From: Planctomicrobium sp.
GTDB lineage: Bacteria; Planctomycetota; Planctomycetia; Planctomycetales; Planctomycetaceae
Reading direction: 5' to 3'
Assembly: GCA_029259835.1 (NCBI GenBank)
Contig: JAJDEL010000678.1
Span: 1 to 5,907 of the forward strand
DNA length: 5,907 bases
Part shown: positions 5,866 through 5,907 of the stretch, piece after piece
How the letters are laid out: each line of letters starts with the position of its first letter
Numbering within the stretch: the first letter of the stretch is position 1
Translations under genes and position numbers: made by a program
The notes under the pieces: generated by a model
Seen by the model: the letters and a program-made list of their open reading frames with translations, nothing else
The model's database searches: none
Told to the model about the DNA's origin: nothing

Positions 5866-5907
5866 ATGCTTGCCCCGAGCGGAATTTGTTGCACTTTTTG
5901 CAACAGA
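5866..5907 (+). CDS. Possible start of a gene cut by the right edge
   Basis: ATG at 5866 lies 10 nt after AAAGGA (5850-5855), a plausible ribosome site, and its frame is open for the remaining 14 codons ('MLAPSGICCTFCNR'). An ATG at 5855 in another frame ('MTIECLPRAEFVALFAT') is also open, but the purine run overlaps it and cannot serve as its ribosome site. Too little is visible to name a product or to be sure that a gene begins here. Confidence 0.25.
   Translation, partial: MLAPSGICCTFCNR

Overview
The window most likely comes from a planctomycete or a close relative, with roughly balanced GC content. The main clue is the Hanks-type kinase: its N-terminal module of about 65 residues ('...GLISRFQAEEIL..G') sits directly before the kinase domain, an arrangement I associate with the very large planctomycete kinase families. 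An orphan MoxR/AAA_5 ATPase, a DUF151 nuclease-like protein, loosely packed genes and mostly weak Shine-Dalgarno sequences fit this. The assignment is inference; no taxonomic marker was searched.

Layout, left to right. (1) 1-576 (+): 3' end of a gene resembling the C-terminal part of an HSP90-family chaperone, cut by the left edge. It is closed by a strong hairpin terminator (637-671) that also serves the convergent next gene. (2) 708-1691 (-): a diguanylate cyclase with a CBS-like N-terminal sensor region, an intact GGDEF motif and an intact RxxD inhibitory site. (3) 1692-2181: a gap of about 490 bp with one 59-codon candidate small gene (1928-2107, +) and an 11-bp inverted repeat. (4) 2182-3153 (-): a MoxR/AAA_5-type ATPase with an acidic tail. 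(5) 3154-3494: a divergent control region with two dyads and a kinase promoter candidate. (6) 3495-4727 (+): a soluble serine/threonine kinase with all catalytic residues. (7) 4759-5178 (-): a bifunctional-nuclease (BFN/DUF151) family protein, with clear promoter and ribosome site. (8) 5306-5390 (+): tRNA-Leu(CAA), with its own promoter and a downstream hairpin. (9) 5435-5907: no convincing gene apart from a possible gene start at the right edge; it holds several short dyads.

The genes do not form one operon: they alternate in orientation and appear to be separate units. The most suggestive pairing is the divergent AAA ATPase and kinase, which share one 341-bp control region. A cyclic-di-GMP enzyme next to a kinase and an AAA chaperone gives the segment a signalling flavour, but nothing shows that they act together. 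I see no mobile element, CRISPR array or defence island, and no clear new system. The most useful leads are the dyads in the shared control region, the missing VWA partner of the MoxR protein, the 59-codon ORF and the CBS-GGDEF architecture.
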